Shown: one piece after another, positions 11,053-20,742 of the stretch
How the letters are laid out: each line of letters opens with the position of its first letter
How positions within the stretch are numbered: position 1 is the first letter of the stretch
DNA from: Podarcis raffonei
Lineage: Eukaryota > Chordata > Lepidosauria > Squamata > Lacertidae
Direction: 5' to 3'
Assembly (NCBI RefSeq): GCF_027172205.1
Contig: NC_070619.1
Location: 3,668,001 to 3,732,000 of the forward strand
Length of the DNA: 64,000 bases
The notes under the pieces: model-generated
The model's database searches: none
The model's input: only the letters and a program-made list of their open reading frames with translations
What the model was told of the DNA's origin: nothing
Program-made: the position numbers and the translations under genes

Positions 11053-11360
11053 AGCAACTCAGACTTCAGCAAAGGGAACTCACCATGAGGTCTGGAGAAT
11101 CTTATGTTGTCGCTGGTGATGATCATGCTTTACATTGAAATTTGCAATCGGTACCAGTTGTAGAGCTCCGTCCTATCCGTATTTACCCAAGGCCAGAACT
11201 GACCCAGGTTGCCTGCGCTTAATCGGATTACACTATCCTCTGGCTAAGGCTGAGCTCTACAACTGGTACCGATTGCACGTTTCAGTGTCAAGCATGATCG
11301 TCACCCCTGACAAAATTCAGTTCTCCAGACCTCATGGTGAGTTCCTTTTGCTGAGTTGCT
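11053..11360. repeat. Foldback: about 110-bp inverted repeat with 80-bp loop
   Basis: The left arm 11053-11168 and right arm 11251-11360 are near reverse complements. Shared blocks include GGAACTCACCATGAGGTCTG and GCAATCGGTACCAGTTGTAG. It is either a MITE of unidentified family or a host-derived palindrome. No clear target duplication. Confidence 0.85.
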
Positions 11361-11689
11361 CTTCTGATGCCCTTATTGTCCAAAGGGGCTCCAAATGAGC
11401 TAAGCAACCAGCAGGCCATTTCCTCTCTTGCAGGATGGCTTCCTTAATAAAGAAGCTCCGGAGAAGAACATCAAAGGTCTTTCCGCTGCTGGTGAAGCCA
11501 TCACCTGCGGAGGGCAGGCAGAACACTCAGTGAGAACCAGGATTCCCAACCTGGTGCCCTCTAAATGTTCTGGACTGTATGCTGGCTGAGGCTGGGGAGA
11601 GCACATAGAGGGGTTCAAGCTGAGGGGAGCTGGCATGAGCTATCGGGAGCCCAGCTTGGAGGAAGGTCCTCTTTCAGAGGCAAGAGATG
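11361..11689 (+). other. Gene-like fragment, duplicated unit 2 (unrecognised)
   Basis: Paralogous to the segment at 10650-11000. It has the same intron end (GCTCCAAATGAGC, then CTCTCTTGCAG), followed by DGFLNKEAPEKNIKGLSAAG, and the same trailing sequence CTAAATGTTCTGGACTGTAT. The reading frame differs in content from unit 1. Its continuation (12451 onward) is split off by a LINE insertion. Confidence 0.35.
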
Positions 11690-11702
11690 ACTTTCCCCGG
11701 TG

Positions 11703-12437
11703 CTGTAAACTAGAGGAGATGGACTTGCAGCAGAAAACGGTCTTGGGCAATGGTACCTGCTCACCTCTAAACCTTGGTTTATTACCCCTCTTAAGGCTCC
11801 CAAACTATTTGAATTCCTTAACTTCTTCGGCTCATAGATATGCCTTTGTAAAGGCAAGATTCAACACCTTCCCATCGAACGTGCTGAGAAATAGATTCTC
11901 CAATGGACAGATATCGCTCTTATGTGATTGTAATTGTGGGGCACCGGAATCGTTGCATCACATAATTTTTGATTGTGCTTTTCACTCGTCGGCCAGGAGT
12001 AAGTTTCTTGCTCAATATCTAAAGGGAATTGCCGATGATATGAATGAAGCCAAACTGAGATATCTATTAAATGATGATGACCCCCTAAGATCACTCATGG
12101 TTGCCAGATTCTTGACCAGCGTCCTATCCCTAAAGAAGAGAAACGGACTCCTGTGCGGCTCGGATAATCTCTTTAAACTATGATCTATGTTTTAGGATGT
12201 AATTAGGTGATATCACCATTGATGTCTTCTACTAATTTACGAGTAGAGGGCGATGTTTATGTTACAAATTTATTGTAATGTATGATGTTGGTCTTTTGTT
12301 TTTGTTTTGCTTTGGGTCTTGTCTGTTTCTTGTAAGTCTTGGCGGTTTTAAATTTGGAGGTTTAAGTACATTATGTTGGTATGGGAAACTGTCGTGTGAT
12401 GGGCCAATGGCCGTAATAAAGATCAATACAATACAAT
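11703..12437 (+). mobile_element. 5'-truncated non-LTR retrotransposon with a perfect 13-bp target duplication
   Basis: Flanked by ACTTTCCCCGGTG at 11690-11702 and 12438-12450. The frame to 12183 encodes a LINE ORF2 C terminus with a Cys/His cluster (CDCNCGAPESLHHIIFDC). The 3' tail ends in AATACA repeats. The clade is uncertain; an I, Jockey or CR1-superfamily relative is likely. The perfect duplication suggests a fairly recent insertion. Confidence 0.75.
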
Positions 12438-12450
12438 ACTTTCCCCGGTG

Positions 12451-12660
12451 GGGAGGCTTGTGAAAAGGAGTGGTGACCGCCAGCCTGGGTGGCTGTAAAG
12501 AGTACCAGGCAAACTTGGGGAAGCAGAGAAGGCAATCAGTGCAGGATCTCCAGACCTTCCCTCTTGTCAGCCTCCGACTGTAGCTTCCTTGGGGCAGAGA
12601 CCTGCCTGCATGGCAGATGCCACACATTCTCTCCCCTCTCCCAGGTGCTGCTGACAGGGT
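12451..12660 (+). other. Gene-like fragment homologous to 15790-15865
   Basis: The stretch CTCCGACTGTAGCTTCCTTG, the following GGCAGAGACCTGCCTGCA and GATGCCACACATTCTC are nearly identical to the segment after the exon-like block at 15736. This shows an ancestral duplication of the locus. It leads directly into a remnant of the 185-bp satellite unit. Confidence 0.5.
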
Positions 12661-12738
12661 TTCTCTCTCGTCCTCCGTTCCTTCTTCCCTGCATCTTTTG
12701 CTGCCCATTCTTCTCACAAACAAGTATCCTCTTTCCTA
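12661..12738 (-). repeat. Remnant of the 185-bp satellite (array 3), left part
   Basis: Matches the satellite block with TTCTTCCCTGCATCTTTTGC and TTCTCACAAACAAGTATCC. The unit is cut after CCTATAA and resumes at about 14514 with AATTGAAAATTACCC, so the intervening 1.77 kb is an insertion. Confidence 0.75.
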
Positions 12739-13139
12739 TAAATCGGGTCCTCCCTTAAAGAGGGCACGTATTGCGGTGAGACCTGGTAAACCGAAACCCT
12801 GTGTTGTGGGTGGGTACGATTGGTCAGCCACAACACCCGATTGGTAGGCCCCTCGAAGCTGGGTACAATCTGGCCAATGGGACGCAGTCCAAACGGTTCG
12901 GGGGACCTATTTATGCCCTTGCATGTGACCCAGAGCTTCCTCTTTTGGCGCGTGCATTCGGAACACCCGCCCACCTCTCCCTACTTTTAGGGCTTTGCGC
13001 TTGACCTTGCTATGCCGTCGTGTGTCATCTGTCATTGGGACAGGGCCATGGCAGGAAATTCCCCCATTTGACTGATTGGCTGTTGCCATTTGGGTTTCGC
13101 CTGCCGTGTAGCAAAGCGTCACAGCTTGTAAGGTTGCAG

Positions 13140-13189
<50 letters not shown>

Positions 13190-14513
13190 TTATTATTTAT
13201 ACCCCGCCCATCTGGCTGAGTCTCCCCAGCCACTCTGGGCGGCTCCCAATCAAGTATTTAAAACAATACAGTGTTAAATATTAAAAACTTCCCTGAACAG
13301 GGCCTTCAGATGTCTTTTAAAGATAGGATAGCTACTTATTTCCTTCACATCTGAAGGGAGGGTGTTCCACAGGCTGGGCGCCAGTACCGAGAAGGCCCTC
13401 TGTCTGGTTCCCTGTAACCTCACTTCTCACAATGAGGGAACCGCCAGAAGGCCCTCGGCGCTGGACCTCAGTGTCCGGGCTGAACGATGGGGGTGGAGAC
13501 GCTCCTTCAGGTATACAGGACCGAGGCCGTTTAGGGCTTTAAAGGTCAACACCAACACTTTGAATTGTACTCGGAAACGTACTGGGAGCCAATGCAGATC
13601 TCTCAGAACCGGTGTTATGTGGTCCTGGCAGCCACTCCCAGTCACGTCTAGCTGCCGCATTCTGGACTAATTGCAGTTTCCGGGTCACCTTCAAAGGTAG
13701 CCCCACGTAGAGCGTGTTGCAGTAGTCCAAGCGGGAGATAACTAGAGCATGCACCACTGGTGAGACAGTCCGCGGGCAGGGAGGGTCTTAGCCTACGTAC
13801 CAGATGGAGCTGGTAAACAGCTGCCCTGGTCACAGAATTAACCTGCGCCTCCATGGACAGCTGTGAGTCCAAAATGACTCCCAGGCTGCGCACCTGGTCC
13901 TTCAGGGGCACAGTTACCCCATTCAGGACCAGGGAATCCCCTACACCCGCCCGCCCCGTCCCCCAAAAACAGTACTTCTGTCTTGTCAGGATTCAACCTC
14001 AATCTGTTAGCCACCATCCTCCTCCAACCGCCTCCAGGACCTTCACCGCCTTCACTGGTTCTGATTTAAAGGAGAGGTAGAGCTGGGTGTCATCTGCATA
14101 CTGATGAACACCCAGCCCAAACCAGGCTCTGGTTCAGATGATAGGGATGGGAGAACGCTCTCGCCATCCCTATGTGAAGGGTATTCCGTTAAAGGAATCC
14201 AGGGACTCAATGGTTTGGTCAACCCCTGAGAGGGGGTTGTGCCCGTGCCTGAGTCCAGGGGGACATTTGGGTGGCGGAGTTAGCCCGTTCCTGTCTTTCC
14301 ACTTATCCAGGTGTTCACCCTTGGCTGACCTATGCTGGAACCCTGGGTCAGCGCTACCTGCATGGCAGGGAGCTAGTCAGACCAGAGCCTATGCAACCAG
14401 TCACTTTCTGTAATCAATAAAGTTGTGGCCTAAATTCTGCCAAAAACCAAACTAAAAAATCTGAGTCAAGTGTGAATTTATTTAGGGGGGGAGGTTTCTG
14501 GGTCTGAACACGC
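12739..14513 (+). mobile_element. Probable solo LTR fossil, itself carrying a LINE insertion
   Basis: Interrupts the 185-bp satellite unit. Without the nested LINE it is about 0.77 kb, with promoter-like features in order (CCAAT-like boxes, CTATTTATGCCC near 12907) and a polyadenylation signal AATAAA near 14416. Family not assigned (ERV or Gypsy). Ends are inferred only from where the satellite breaks. Old and decayed. Confidence 0.45.
13136..14133 (-). mobile_element. 5'-truncated CR1/L2/L3-group LINE, about 1 kb
   Basis: The minus strand encodes pieces of the reverse transcriptase C terminus: VRSLGVILDSQLSMEAQVNS, VISRLDYCNTLYVGLPLKVT, LQLVQNAAA, and after a frame change LHWLPVRFRVQFKVLVLTFK and ALNGLGPVYLKERL. 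The (AAT)n tail at 13140-13190 is its 3' end. GGTTGCAGAT and GGTTCAGAT at the two sides look like a slightly diverged target duplication. Confidence 0.85.
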
Positions 14514-14775
14514 AATTGAAAATTACCCATTTCCCAGTGTATAACTGAATAAAGAAATCTGAAGGTGTTGCGGAAGGGTTCCAGATTAATTTGAAATTTA
14601 CACTTTTTTCCAGTGTATAACCAAATAAATAAATCTCAAGGTGTCTTTTGTTCCGTTTCACTTATTAGCTTTATTGATAAATTATCCTTTATTAGGTTTC
14701 ACTTCATTTCCCTCACCTGCTTCTTCCCAGCATGCTTTGCTGTTCATTCTTCTCACAATCACTTCTACCCCCCTC
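14514..14775 (-). repeat. Remnant of the 185-bp satellite (array 3), right part
   Basis: One and a half units: CCAGTGTATAACCAAATAAA, AAGGTGTCTTTTGTTCCG, TTCCCAGCATGCTTTGCTG. Contiguous with 12661-12738 before the LTR inserted. Confidence 0.8.
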
Positions 14776-15735
14776 TTCAGTAAAAAGGCTCCCAGAGCAG
14801 CTTGCAGCTCAGTAAAATGCAAGACACTTCCCCTGCCCTCAGCCTGTCAAACTGAAAGATGCAACACAAAAGGAAAGAGGGATGAGGAGGGAAGAGGCTG
14901 GACTAGGCAGATCTATCCTATGAGTTATTTAGGAAATAGAGAGCCTCTGAGGACATCTTGGCCTGCTCTGTCCTTCAGACGTCTTCACATTGCAATTTTT
15001 GTTGTTTTTGTCCCATAGCTTCAGGAAATGGAAGAGGAAGAGGGGTCCCTCCAGGAATGGCCTGGAAGAGACGCCTAAATTGGAGGCGGTGGGCCCTTAA
15101 CTAGGGTTCCCATATTTCAAAAAGTAAAAAAATGGACACTCATGCCAATGGCGCACCTACTCCAGAATCCTGTTCTCCCTGTGTCCGGCCAGATGTCCAA
15201 AGGGGGAACCTCCAAGCAGGATCCAAGCTCTCCACAGATTTCGGAATAAGGAATGAAATTTCAATGGAAAGACAAGCCATCACTCCACATTCAGGAGGAC
15301 TGAGAACTAACAATGTAAGTTGTTACTTAGAAAGTCAAATAAATCCACAAATAAATGCAGAGATGCGGATGTGCATGCCCCTATCTTCCAGGGTTCCAGG
15401 TGCCGGCGCAGGTTCAGTTTCCTTGGAATGAAGGACAGCGGAGACCGTGGTGTCTTCAGGAGGCATGGTTTGACTTGCACAAGTACAACCTGAGCAGAGG
15501 ATCCACGACCCAACAGATCTTGCTTCTCCATTAAGTCCTTCTTTTATTCTGTTGCAGTGGCAGAGGAAGGGGGGTGCGGAGGTAAGAGTTTGGGGGCCGG
15601 GGCACATGATTAAGCGATGTACAAATTAACCCAACAATGCTTTGCGGTAGCTGTATCAGCGTTTCAACCAGCCAGTTGGATATCGGGGACTCTGACGTTG
15701 TGTACTGGAAGACCCCAAGCTGGAAGAAAATCCTT
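14776..15735. other. No recognisable content
   Basis: Mixed composition with short open stretches only. 14990-15090 contains GAAATGGAAGAGGAAGAGG and could be an acidic exon remnant. No repeat family identified. Confidence 0.3.
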
Positions 15736-18537
15736 GCTCCCCAGAGAGACGCCGGCTTGGACAGCCCCCTGAGCTTCAACTACGAAGCCTACGAGAGCGA
15801 CTCCGACTGTAGCTTCCTTGGGGCAGAGACCTGCCTGCAGGGCTGATGCCACACATTCTCGCCCCTCCTCCCAGCTAGCAAGGAGGACAAAGGCAAAGGC
15901 AAGGGAGGAGACCCCAAGACGGCTGGATCTCCTCAGCCCTGACTGGGTAGCTGGCCGTGGCCTAAGCGGTGATTGGCAGAAGGGGAGGGGGGCATATCAA
16001 CCGCAGGATGAAACTATTGTTTCAGTTATGGGTGCCTTGAGTTTTAATGTTTGGTTGCGTTTTTTAATTGCTCGTTTTTTGCATCTTTTCCTTGCAGGTT
16101 CCAAGTATGTCACCATTTTCTAGTGTTTCCTCCCTGTCCTCCCTGGATTCCCTTTGGGACTCAATGAGGTATGTAGCAGGCAGAGCAGGAGGGAAGCCCT
16201 GCTGAGCTGGGCAACCCTGACGCTGGGGAGGAGGAGGAAGCCGGCTGGCCGGTCAGGCCACCTTCTGGACTGGTCGTGAGCAAGGGGGCAGGCAGGCAGG
16301 GGGCTGCTAAGGGTATGCTTGCTGCCCCACTTGTCCTGATGGACCAGCCCCCCATGGCACCAGGGCTGTAGGGCTTCCCTGGCTAGCGACTCAATGTGGG
16401 CAGGAGAGTTTGCTTTCTGGGTTCCTGCCTGTCTCATTTTGGGCTGCTCTCTTTCTCCCCTCTCCCCACCACCACCTCTGGGGTCCTGTCTCTGCCAGCA
16501 GTCCGCCATCGAGTGTGACGATTTCGATGAAAAGGAGACGTAGGCAAAGACAAGGAGACCCCGAGACATCTGGATCTCCTGAGTCCCGACTGGGTAGGTG
16601 GCCGTGGCCTAAGCGGTGATTGGCAGAAGGGGAGGGGGGCATATCAACCGCAGAATGAAGCTGTTGTTTCAGTTATGGATACCTTGAGTTTTAATGTTTG
16701 ATTGTGTTTTTTAATTGCTCATTTTTTGCATCTTTTCCTTGCAGGTTCCAAGTCTGTCCCCGTTTAGTAGCCTTTCCTCCGTGTCCTCCCTGGATTCCCT
16801 TTGGGACTCGCTCAATGAGGTACGTAGCAGACAGAGCAGGAGACAAGCCCTGCTGAGCTGCACAAGGGCAACCCTGAGGTTAGGGGAAAAGAGGAGGAAG
16901 ATGGCCGGCCAGCCAGGCCATCTTCTGGGCCGGTTGTGAGCAAGGGGGCAGACAGGCAGGGGGCTGCTGGGGGCAGGCTGTGCTTGCTGCCCCACTTGTC
17001 CTGATGGACCAGCCCCCCATGGCGCCAGGGCTGTAGGGCTTCCCTGGCTAGCGACTCAATGTGGGTTCCTGTCTCATTTTGGGCTGCTCTCTATCTCCTC
17101 TCTCCCCTCCACCACTGCCACCACCTCTGGGGTCCTGTCTCTGCCAGCAGTCACCCTCTGAAGTGGCTCTCAAGGAGGAAGAGCCACAAGAAGTACCAGA
17201 GAGCCCCCCAGAGGAGGACGGAGAGGACAAGGAGGACCTTGATTTGGCGTGCCCCCCACCTGAAGAACACCTGGAGGCAAGCATAATCGAGGTCAGACGA
17301 AACATACACTCATTCATGACATATGAAAAGCTTCCCTGAACAGGGCTGCCTTCAGATGTCTTCTAAAAGTCAGATATCGACTCAATGTGGGCAGGAGAGT
17401 TTGCCTTCTGGGTTCCTGTCTCATTTTGGGCTGCTCTCTTTCTCCCCTCTCCCCTCCACCACTGCCACCACCTCTGGGGTCCTGTCTCTGCCAGCAGTCA
17501 GCCTCTGAAGTGGCTCTCAAGGAGGAAGAGCCACAAGAAGAACCAGGGAGCCCCCCAGAGGAGGACGGGGAGGACAAGGAGGATGGGGAGGCCCTTGATT
17601 TGGCGTGCCCCCCACCTGAAGAACACCTGGAGGCAAGCATAATCGAGGTCAGACGAAATATACACTCATTCATGACATATGAAAAGCTTCCCTGAACAGG
17701 GCTGCCTTCAGATGTCTTCTAAAAGTCAGATATTGACTCAATGTGGGCAGGAGAGTTTGCCTTCTGGGTTCCTGTCTCATTTTGGGCTGCTCTCTTTCTC
17801 CTCTCTCCCCTCCACCACTGCCACCACCTCTGGGGTCCTGTCTCTGCCAGCAGTCAGCCTCTGAAGTGGCTCTCAAGGAGGAAGAGCCACAAGAAGAACC
17901 AGGGAGCCCCCCAGAGGAGGATGGGGAGGACAAGGAGGACGGGGAGGCCCTTGATTTGGCGTGCCCCCCACCTGAAGAACACCTGGAGGCAAGCGTAATC
18001 GAGGTCAGACGAAACATACACTCATTCATGACATATGAAAAGCTTCCCTGAACAGGGCTGCCTTCAGATGTCTTCTAAAAGTCAGATATTGACTCAATGT
18101 GGGCAGGAGAGTTTGCCTTCTGGGTTCCTGTCTCATTTTGGGCTGCTCTCTTTCTCCTCTCTCCCCACCACCACTGCCACCACCTCTGGGCTGGTTCCTC
18201 CATCCTGTCCGGGCCAACAGTTATCCTCTGAGGACGAAATATCCCATGACAAAGTGACAGAGGAGGAGGGAAGCCCAGGCAGGGAAGCCAGAGTGGCCAA
18301 AGAGATCCTGGTAGCGTCAGGCCAGGTTGCAGAGGGTTCTGGGAAGTCTGTCCCCTCTTCCCTGCGCTGCTGACAGGTCTTCTCCCTCTTCCTCCACGGT
18401 TCCCCGAAATGGATATCGGCTCAGACAGCTCCCTGAGCTTAGACCACGAAGCTGAAGAGAGCGACACCTTCTGGGACTCCGTAGACCTCAAGGAGGGACG
18501 TGGCAGACAGAGGAGGCAACCTGCAAAGAGCTGTTAA
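15735..18537 (+). CDS. Unrecognised gene-like locus with tandemly duplicated Ser- and Glu-rich exons
   Basis: Candidate exons, all on the plus strand. W: 15736-15845, LDSPLSFNYEAYESDSDC. Y1: 16098-16168 and Y2: 16745-16819, both VPS.SPFSS then SSLDSLWDS, each between a TTGCAG acceptor and a GTATGT or GTACGT donor. X1, X2, X3: 17151-17291, 17498-17647, 17854-18003, acidic (SASEVALKEEEPQEEPGSPP, LACPPPEEHLEA), each after GCCAGCAG. X4: 18221-18325, SSEDEISHDKVTEEEGSPG. Z: 18414-18537, DIGSDSSLSLDHEAEESDTF. Y2, X1, X2 and X3 are multiples of three and phase 0, so they could join; Y1 is 4 nt shorter. The GTCAGA donors of the X exons are weak. I do not recognise the family; it could be a rapidly evolving squamate gene or a pseudogene cluster. 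Confidence 0.35.
15941..17045 (+). repeat. Diverged direct duplication of about 645 bp
   Basis: The block with GTGGCCTAAGCGGTGATTGG, GGCATATCAACCGCAG and exon Y starts near 15941 and again near 16586. The CCATGG(C/T)(A/G)CCAGGGCTGTAGGG block near 16355 recurs near 17020. Confidence 0.85.
17045..18180 (+). repeat. Tandem duplication, about 347-356 bp unit carrying exon X
   Basis: GCCAGCAG acceptors are at 17143, 17490 and 17846, with nearly identical sequence between. Each unit also contains a short LINE piece (AAAGCTTCCCTGAACAGGGC), so the LINE fragment landed before the duplications. A fourth partial unit joins divergent exon X4 at 18180. Confidence 0.92.
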
Positions 18538-18663
18538 CAGAAGCAGAAGATCAGTTGAAGTTGAAAAAGTTTGAATATATCAGAGATTTACTAACAGATT
18601 GGTTACAGGATTATCACTTAAATGATGTTTTCAAACTTGATTAAGAAATATGTCTTAAAACGG

Positions 18664-19657
18664 ACTTCCGGAGGCGGCGCAAAACCGTGATGGCGGACCT
18701 CTTCGAGCTCTGAAGAGGGGCACCGCAGAAAAGGGTTGCTCGCGACGGCGCAGCGGCAACCCATCAAGATAAACCACGGGCAGAGTGAGTCCGTGGCCGT
18801 GGGACCCGGCGGGCACCTGGAGCGACCCCGAAATCACAAAAGGAACCCCGTAAGGGGCTCCGGAGTGAAGGAGGGGGAGCGGTGCTGTGGGTTCATCGCT
18901 CTTTCTGCGGAGGCGAAGCCGCGCGGCTGTCACGGATGAGCGCTGACCTTTCTTCCAAGAAACATCGGGCTGAAACATCAAACCCGTGAGTAAGGACCTA
19001 AGATTCTACAAATCAAATCGGAAAATTTGGCTAAAAACGGGAGACGAGAAAGAGGAAGTCCGTCTTCCGACACTGCTTTCAAGATCAAAGCAGATGGTCT
19101 AAAGAGCGGAAAGCGCTGTGAACAGGGAAGCTTTGAAGCTTTAAATCGGGACTTTCGTGCACATTTGAATTTTACTTTTAAAGAATAAATACAGCATAAA
19201 ATTGACCTGGAGTGGACACCCCAAGGGCAAGGGAAGACTCTAACCCCAAATTCCCGGGTGGCCGGGTAAAGTTGTTTAAACTGCGGAACTGTTGCAAGCT
19301 TCCAGATACTTTTGTAACTGGATAGTGTAATTTTGAGCTCACCTAGCTGAAGTGGATACAATTGCAGGCACCTTGCTGGAACTTTGTTATATGTTTAAAA
19401 GGGCTCTGCAGGACCTTTCTTTTAGCGTGCTGGAACTAATTTGCTTTTAAAATTGTTTTTAAAGTTGGAACAAAGAGACTTTAATTGTGGAAAGTTACCT
19501 TCTTCTTACTAAAACTTTGGTGGCACTCCCCCTAGAGGACATTGGGAATATAGAGGCCTGGGAAAGTTTCTCTGTTTACCTTCTCTCAATAGACTGTTTT
19601 TAATTCTGGACTTGCCTTTCCCATGGGATTACAACACTTGACCTTGAACGTTGACTG
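18664..19657 (+). promoter_or_regulatory. L1 copy c 5'UTR / internal promoter region
   Basis: The first 300 bp are CpG-rich and the rest AT-rich, as in L1 5'UTRs that drive their own transcription. No monomer repeats are seen. The ATG of ORF1 follows at 19658. Confidence 0.6.
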
Positions 19658-20722
19658 ATGAGTGGCACAGGAAAGACAAGAGCAGCCAAAGCTAAGGAAG
19701 CTAAGGAGAAAGAGAAAGCAAAAAAGCAAGCACAGCTTTTGCAAACAACTTTAACTCAGGGACGTAGATTATCAGTTCCAGCTGTGCTTGCGACACAAAA
19801 AGTAGAAACCGAAAAGCCTGAAAAATCTGAAGAGGAAGATATGGCAGCAGGAGGAGCTGAGGCAGTACTGAAACAAGTTTTGGAACAATTGTCAGCAATA
19901 AATCAAAAAATTGATAACCAATCAACAAAAATTGACCAAGCAACATCCTCGATCCAGAAATTGACAGATCAGGTTTCCCAACATACCCAAGCAATTGAAA
20001 AATTGCAAGGAGCAACAGAAGAGAATCGTAAACTGGCAGGGGAAGCCGTTCAAATTGCAACATCAGCTAAAAAAGAAGTCGAGGAAGTTAAAGCGGAAGT
20101 CAAGCCTCTTCATAAACAGATAGGGGACCAACAAACCTATCTCTCGTTGGTGGAATTGAAAAATCGCGAGACCAACCTCAGACTAAGGGCAGTCCCAGAA
20201 ATTGAACAAGAAGATTTGAAAGGACTTTTGACAACAGAGTTTACAAAGTTCTGGGACTTAAAAGAAGAAATTGATTTCAAAATTGTATCGGCTTTTCGGT
20301 TGGGAAGATTAGTAAGAAAAGATAGATCCAGAGACTGCTTAATAGCTTTGAGATCAAGGGAGGAGAGAGACAAAATACTAGGCCTACACTTCAAAAACTC
20401 AATTGTGATACAAGAGAAAAGGGTGGAAATTTACCGAGATATTCCTAAACAGTTATTGGACTTGAGAGCCACCTACTCAGATTTGGCTAAGTTGCTGAGA
20501 CTCAACACAATTCCTTACAGGTGGGAGTTCCCACAAGGGCTATCATTCACTTACAAACAGAAGAAGGTTAAAATAAGATCACCAGAGGACTTACAAAAGT
20601 TCCAGCACGATCACGGAGAAGACCTCCAAAAAGAAGCAGCAGCTAATTGGCCTATACCCAACCCAGGTGGAGCAATACCTGCACCTTCGGAACCAGAGGA
20701 GAAAGAAGATACACCGCTCTAG
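19658..20722 (+). CDS. L1 ORF1 protein (RNA-binding trimer subunit), 354 aa
   Basis: Lysine/alanine-rich start (TRAAKAKEAKEKEKAKK), then a long heptad region from about residue 65 to 165 (VLKQVLEQLSAINQKIDNQS, QKLTDQVSQHTQAIEKLQ) predicting the trimeric coiled coil. An RRM-like part follows (LRLRAVPEIEQEDL, IVSAFRLGR, DCLIALRSREERDKIL), and then the C-terminal domain with VEIYRDIPKQLLDLR and KIRSPEDLQKFQ. This is the order expected for L1 ORF1p, which binds L1 RNA and acts as a nucleic acid chaperone in the cytoplasmic RNP. Complete, with a TAG stop. Confidence 0.95.
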   Translation: MSGTGKTRAAKAKEAKEKEKAKKQAQLLQTTLTQGRRLSVPAVLATQKVETEKPEKSEEEDMAAGGAEAVLKQVLEQLSAINQKIDNQSTKIDQATSSIQKLTDQVSQHTQAIEKLQGATEENRKLAGEAVQIATSAKKEVEEVKAEVKPLHKQIGDQQTYLSLVELKNRETNLRLRAVPEIEQEDLKGLLTTEFTKFWDLKEEIDFKIVSAFRLGRLVRKDRSRDCLIALRSREERDKILGLHFKNSIVIQEKRVEIYRDIPKQLLDLRATYSDLAKLLRLNTIPYRWEFPQGLSFTYKQKKVKIRSPEDLQKFQHDHGEDLQKEAAANWPIPNPGGAIPAPSEPEEKEDTPL

Positions 20723-20742
20723 GTGTAGCAGAATAGTTCAGG

